From NCBI GenBank assembly GCA_040388625.1, contig JAZKBK010000004.1, positions 1 through 64,000 on the forward strand: 64,000 nucleotides of DNA. Reading direction: 5' to 3'. Position numbers and translations under genes: made by a program. Shown one piece after another: positions 60,535 to 64,000 of the stretch (within the stretch, counting starts at the first letter, position 1; each line of letters starts with the position of its first letter). The stretch is from Gemmatimonadota bacterium (GTDB lineage: Bacteria; Gemmatimonadota; Gemmatimonadetes; Gemmatimonadales; Gemmatimonadaceae). The notes beneath the pieces are model-generated. The model did not search any database. It was given only the letters and a program-made list of their open reading frames with translations, and was not told the origin of the DNA.

Positions 60535-61394
60535 CCGTTCTCCGTTTGTAATGCCGTGATCGCCGTCACATTGATTATATCGTCCACCGTCGCGCCGCGC
60601 GACAGATCGGCAGCGGGGCGCGCCAATCCCTGCAGAATCGGGCCGAGTGCCGCAGCGCCAGCGAGCCGCTGGACCAGTTTGTAAGCGATGTTGCCGGCGT
60701 CGAGCGACGGAAACACGAGGACGTTCGCGCGACCGCCACAGGGCGAATCGGCGGCTTTGAGGGCCGCGACCGCCGGCACCAACGCGGCGTCTCCTTGCAA
60801 TTCTCCGTCCACCACGAGGGATGGGACTCGGTGCCGCACGATATCCACGGCGGCCCGGACCAGATCAACCGAAGGCCCCGAAGCGCTTCCGGCCGTACTG
60901 AAGGAGAGGAAGGCGATTATCGGCTCATCACCGACGATACGGCGGCGGTCGTTCGCGGCCGAGATTGCGATCTCGGCGAGCTGGCTGGCCGTCGGATACG
61001 GCACTACGGCGCAATCGGTAAATGTGAGAACCGGGGAGGCAGCTTCCCAAGGCCTTCCCGCGACCATGTAGAATGCGCTGGAAACAGTGAGCATCCCGGG
61101 GGCGAGGCCGATCTTGTGGATGGCGGCACGCAGAACGTCGCGCGTGGTGCTGACGGCGCCGGCAACCATCGCGTCAGCAACGCCGTTGGCGACCATTTCA
61201 GCCGCACTTTCGAGCGCATCGGGCCCCGGATCGATCAGTACAGGATCGCAGATGCCCATCGTATCGAGGCGTTCCGCGGCCGCGAGCACGCGCGGGTCGG
61301 AGCTTTCCGGAAAGGCGATGCGCCGCTTGGACTTCGCCGCGCGGCTCCGGATCCCGTCGATGAAACTGTGAAGACCTTCGTCAGTCACTGGCAA
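60531..61394 (-). CDS. pta: Phosphate acetyltransferase, compact form
   Basis: The 287-residue PTA_PTB enzyme interconverts acetyl-CoA and acetyl phosphate. Motifs are [180 protein letters not shown]. The segment between PVLIDP and the VADAMVAGA motif is only about 17 residues; typical enzymes (about 330 residues) have about 60, including a conserved ELRK. Phosphate butyryltransferase is a possible alternative. No ackA is adjacent. Confidence 0.88.
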   Translation of the reverse strand: MPVTDEGLHSFIDGIRSRAAKSKRRIAFPESSDPRVLAAAERLDTMGICDPVLIDPGPDALESAAEMVANGVADAMVAGAVSTTRDVLRAAIHKIGLAPGMLTVSSAFYMVAGRPWEAASPVLTFTDCAVVPYPTASQLAEIAISAANDRRRIVGDEPIIAFLSFSTAGSASGPSVDLVRAAVDIVRHRVPSLVVDGELQGDAALVPAVAALKAADSPCGGRANVLVFPSLDAGNIAYKLVQRLAGAAALGPILQGLARPAADLSRGATVDDIINVTAITALQTENG

Positions 61395-61404
61395 TCACTC
61401 CCTT

Positions 61405-61890
61405 TCACTGATGGTCGAACTTTGCGCGGAGCGCTTCGGCCACCCTGGGATGCACGAGACCGGTGAGGTCGCCACCGTAGCGCGCCACCTCGCGCACGAT
61501 GCTCGAGCTGATGTACGTGGTTTCCACCGATGGCACCATGAAGACGGTTTCGATACCCGGCCCGAGGTGGCGATTCATCAGTGCCATCTGGAATTCATAC
61601 TCGAAATCGCCAGCTGCGCGCAACCCGCGGATGATCAGCGATGCGCCGATCGAGCGGGCGAAATCGGCGAGCAGACCGGCGAACGGACGCACAGTTATTC
61701 CCGGCGCATCGCCGATGGTGGTCCTGATGAGCTCGGTTCGCTCCTCGATGGAGAACAGCGGACGCTTGCTCGAATTTGTCGTGACGGCGATGACAAGCTC
61801 GTCCACGAAGGTCCGGCTGCGGCGCGCGAGTTCCTCGTGCCCACGGGTCATCGGGTCGAAGCTGCCAGCGTAAACGGCTATTGTCGGCAT
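61405..61890 (-). CDS. coaD: Pantetheine-phosphate adenylyltransferase
   Basis: The 161-residue nucleotidyltransferase has AVYAGSFDPMTRGHEELARRS (the TxGH motif), VIAVTTNSSKRPLFSIEERTEL, GLLADFARSIGASLIIRGLRAAGDFEYEFQMALMNRHL (phosphopantetheine site) and TTYISSSIVREVARYGGDLTGLVHPRV. It forms dephospho-CoA from phosphopantetheine and ATP. The start overlaps the rsmD stop by one base (TGATG), the usual rsmD-coaD pairing. Confidence 0.97.
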   Translation of the reverse strand: MPTIAVYAGSFDPMTRGHEELARRSRTFVDELVIAVTTNSSKRPLFSIEERTELIRTTIGDAPGITVRPFAGLLADFARSIGASLIIRGLRAAGDFEYEFQMALMNRHLGPGIETVFMVPSVETTYISSSIVREVARYGGDLTGLVHPRVAEALRAKFDHQ

Positions 61891-62402
61891 CAGCGATAGA
61901 AGGTAACGCCGGAATCGCCGTAGCGCCGCGTCTCTCCGCCCGGAGGCATGGCGACGGTGCGCGCGTGCTCGATTCCGATCATGCGTGAAAATGGCGCACT
62001 CAACCAGCGCTCCGCGAGGCGTACCGCTGCGTCCGTCGCGTAGGGCGGGTCGGCAAAAACCACGTCATACGAGTCGGGCCCGAGCGAGTCGGCAAAGGCG
62101 ATGGCGTCCGAGCGCAACACCGTTGCCCGGTCGGTAGCGTCCAGCGCAACCAGGTTCTCGCGCAGAATGCTGAGCGACCGCGGATCCGAGTCGACGAATT
62201 CCGCACTCGCAGCGCCACGCGACAGAGCCTCGATACCGAGTGCGCCAGAGCCTGCAAAGAGATCGAGCACGCGCGCGCCTGGAAGCGACAGTTGAACGAT
62301 GCTCATCCACGCCTCTCGAACGCGGTCGAGCGTGGGACGCACCGTCTTGCCGCGCGGAGCCTTGATTATCCGCCCGCGCCACTCGCCGCCGACGATCCTC
62401 AT
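61890..62402 (-). CDS. rsmD: 16S rRNA (guanine-N2-)-methyltransferase RsmD
   Basis: The 170-residue methyltransferase has MRIVGGEWRGRIIKAPRGKTVRPTLDRVREAWMSIV, the SAM motif ARVLDLFAGSGALGIEALSRGA, AEFVDSDPRSLSILRENL, and the catalytic YDVVFADPPYATDA (DPPY). It methylates G966 of 16S rRNA. It overlaps recJ by 4 nt and coaD by 1 nt. The C-terminal tail is short but complete. Confidence 0.96.
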   Translation of the reverse strand: MRIVGGEWRGRIIKAPRGKTVRPTLDRVREAWMSIVQLSLPGARVLDLFAGSGALGIEALSRGAASAEFVDSDPRSLSILRENLVALDATDRATVLRSDAIAFADSLGPDSYDVVFADPPYATDAAVRLAERWLSAPFSRMIGIEHARTVAMPPGGETRRYGDSGVTFYR

Positions 62403-64000
62403 CGCACGACTACATCTGCGAGACGTGCCTGCAGCCGACTTTCGCCTCTGTACTCATCGCGCTCCAGGCGGAACGCGACATCGAGCGCCTTTCCGGCGCG
62501 AATTTCCGGCGCGAGATCAGCCATTCCCCATCCGATCGCCTCGAGTTGAGTGCCGTTGGAGCCGACGAGAGTGAGCTTGAGTCCATCGCGCCCAACGACT
62601 CTTGGACTTCCAAATACGGTCACGTTCCGGGCTGCGAAGACCGGCGCAGGATTACCCACGCCGAATGGCTCGAAGTGTCGCAACGTGGTCTCGAGATCGA
62701 GCGTGTCCTGATCGAGCTCGATCTCGGCGTCGACGCGCAACACGGGCACCAGCTCGTCGAGCGTGAGACGTGCCCGCACAACCTGGTCGAAACGATGAGT
62801 GAAGGCACCCAACTGATCGGTGGCAATCGTGATTCCGGCGGCCGCTCGATGGCCTCCGAATCTGAGCAACAGATCGGAGCAGTCGACGAGCGCCGAATGA
62901 AGATCGAATCCCGGAATCGAGCGCCCGCTGCCCTTGCCCACGCCATCCTCGAGCGCGATCATGATCACCGGCCGCGAAAATTCCTCGACGATGCGCGACG
63001 CGACGATGCCGATGACGCCGGGATGCCAGCCTTCCTTCGCGAGCACGAGTCCGATCGCCCCGTCCCTCACCTGACGCTCAGCCATCACGCGCGCATCATC
63101 CAGCGTCGTGCGGTCGAGCGCCTGACGACGTTGATTCAGCTCTTCCAGCTCGCGCGCGATGACATTGGCCTCGTGCTCCGATTCAGTCAGAAGCAGCTCG
63201 ACTCCGCGCAGTGCGTGACCGAGCCGTCCCGCGGCGTTCAATCGCGGCGCCAGCGTGAAGCCGATCCGGCCGGCGGTGAGCGGCTTGCCATCCATTCCCG
63301 AAGCTCTGAGCAGAGCACGCAGCCCCACGTTCTCGGTCTCGGAGATCATTCGCATGCCGTACCGAACGAAGATCCGATTCTCGCCGCGCAACGATGCAAC
63401 GTCTGCGACGGTCGCGAGTGCAACGAGGTCCAGCATCTTCCAGATGAATGCGTCGCTGACCTTCAATGCGCTCGCAAGCGCGAGCGCGAGCTTGAACGCC
63501 ACACCGACCGCGGCGAGATCCTTGTCTGGATAGTCGCAATCCGGGCGGCGCGGGTTCAGCAACGCTAGAGAGTCGGGAAACGTCTCGCGCGGTAGATGAT
63601 GGTCGCTGATCACAACGTCGATCCCTGCCGCGTTCAGCGCAGCGACGGGCTCGAGCGCGCTGGTGCCGCAGTCGCACGTGACCACGACCTTCGCGCCGAT
63701 CTCGATTGCGTGTTTTACTCCCGCGGTGCCAAGGTCGTAGCCATCAGTCATGCGGTTCGGAATGAACGGAATCACATTGCCGCCAAATCCCCGAATCGCG
63801 CGCACGAGTAGCGTCGTCGAGCAGATTCCATCGACGTCATAGTCGCCGTGGATCATGACGAGCTCGCCGCCGCGAATCGCGCGCACCAGGCGTTCCACCG
63901 CCACTTCCAGGCTCATCATCGCGCTGCCGTCGTGCAGCTGATCCAGGCGCGGCCGCAGAAAGCGCTTGGCGGCTTCCGTGTCGCCGTAACCACGATGAAC
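62399..64000 (-). CDS. recJ: Single-stranded-DNA exonuclease RecJ (5' end beyond window)
   Basis: The reading frame continues to the right edge: 27 more residues (ending DQLHDGSA) precede the first internal ATG at 63919, and they match RecJ sequence before MSLEVAVERLVRAIRGGELVMIHGDYDVDGICSTTLLV. Visible motifs include DYDVDG, VVTCDCGTSALEPVAALNAAGIDVVISDHHLPRE (DHH), FALVNPRRPDCDYPDKDLAAVGVAFKLALAL, GFTLAPRLNAAGRLGHA, GWHPGVIGIVASRIVEEFSRPVIMIAL and GSGRSIPGFDLHSAL, then the OB-like C-terminal domain. RecJ is a 5'-to-3' exonuclease in recombination and mismatch repair. Confidence 0.95.
   Translation of the reverse strand, partial: VHRGYGDTEAAKRFLRPRLDQLHDGSAMMSLEVAVERLVRAIRGGELVMIHGDYDVDGICSTTLLVRAIRGFGGNVIPFIPNRMTDGYDLGTAGVKHAIEIGAKVVVTCDCGTSALEPVAALNAAGIDVVISDHHLPRETFPDSLALLNPRRPDCDYPDKDLAAVGVAFKLALALASALKVSDAFIWKMLDLVALATVADVASLRGENRIFVRYGMRMISETENVGLRALLRASGMDGKPLTAGRIGFTLAPRLNAAGRLGHALRGVELLLTESEHEANVIARELEELNQRRQALDRTTLDDARVMAERQVRDGAIGLVLAKEGWHPGVIGIVASRIVEEFSRPVIMIALEDGVGKGSGRSIPGFDLHSALVDCSDLLLRFGGHRAAAGITIATDQLGAFTHRFDQVVRARLTLDELVPVLRVDAEIELDQDTLDLETTLRHFEPFGVGNPAPVFAARNVTVFGSPRVVGRDGLKLTLVGSNGTQLEAIGWGMADLAPEIRAGKALDVAFRLERDEYRGESRLQARLADVVVR

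Overview
The window reads as chromosomal DNA of a high-GC, Gram-negative-type (two-membrane) bacterium. Lipopolysaccharide and outer-membrane genes are present (HldE/RfaE2-like nucleotidyltransferase, LptE, LpxH, lipoproteins with clear lipoboxes, a putative outer-membrane barrel). The gene order, the HEAT-repeat/cyclophilin fusion and the partial 16S gene make me favour Gemmatimonadota, but this is inference: no 16S comparison could be run. Nearly all genes are housekeeping genes on the minus strand, packed into operons with 1-11 nt overlaps (ATGA, GTGA, TGATG). No CRISPR array, insertion sequence or prophage was seen.

Layout. 1-2801: 5' half of a 16S rRNA gene, tRNA-Lys(CUU), tRNA-Arg(UCU), tRNA-Pro(UGG), a DUF2267 gene and a small orphan. 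2843-8370: rdgB, rph, an HldE-type cytidylyltransferase-fold gene, lptE, a lipoprotein, a HEAT-cyclophilin fusion and a YbgC-type thioesterase, facing lpxH (+). 9126-14954: murI, a small membrane protein, ridA, tatD, secF and secD. 14967-21835: ribF-truB-rbfA-infB-ylxQ-nusA-rimP, the classical translation/transcription operon, with an unusually short RimP. 22020-29712: a lysine/diaminopimelate operon (dapE-asd-lysC-dapB-dapA-dapD) continued by aroA and a compact cmk. 29760-35485: an accessory stretch with a helical orphan, a two-gene unit encoding a basic orphan and a Rad52/DdrA-like annealing protein with a zinc ribbon and an SSB-like acidic tip, tRNA-Leu(UAA), a six-hairpin-glycosidase-like gene and an outer-membrane protein. 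35582-50128: a 15-gene superoperon infC-rpmI-rplT-pheS-pheT-zapB-like-zapA-rny-folD-xseA-xseB-ispA-dxs-nadK-recN. 50319-53882: metallo-hydrolase, DnaQ-like exonuclease and arginine deiminase, diverging from rex across a perfect Rex operator. 53883-57426: an accessory patch with a frameshifted secreted metalloprotease and two paralogous lipoproteins. 57581-64000: recJ-rsmD-coaD-pta, a partner-switching module (STAS, anti-sigma kinase, PP2C phosphatase) and rsmA.

Themes worth attention: the Rad52-like/SSB-tail protein and its partner gene; apparent non-canonical start codons (AUC for infC, CUG for rsmA); several probably leaderless transcripts at operon heads; and three essential-type enzymes (RimP, Cmk, Pta) that are clearly shorter than their usual family members because a whole segment or domain is absent.
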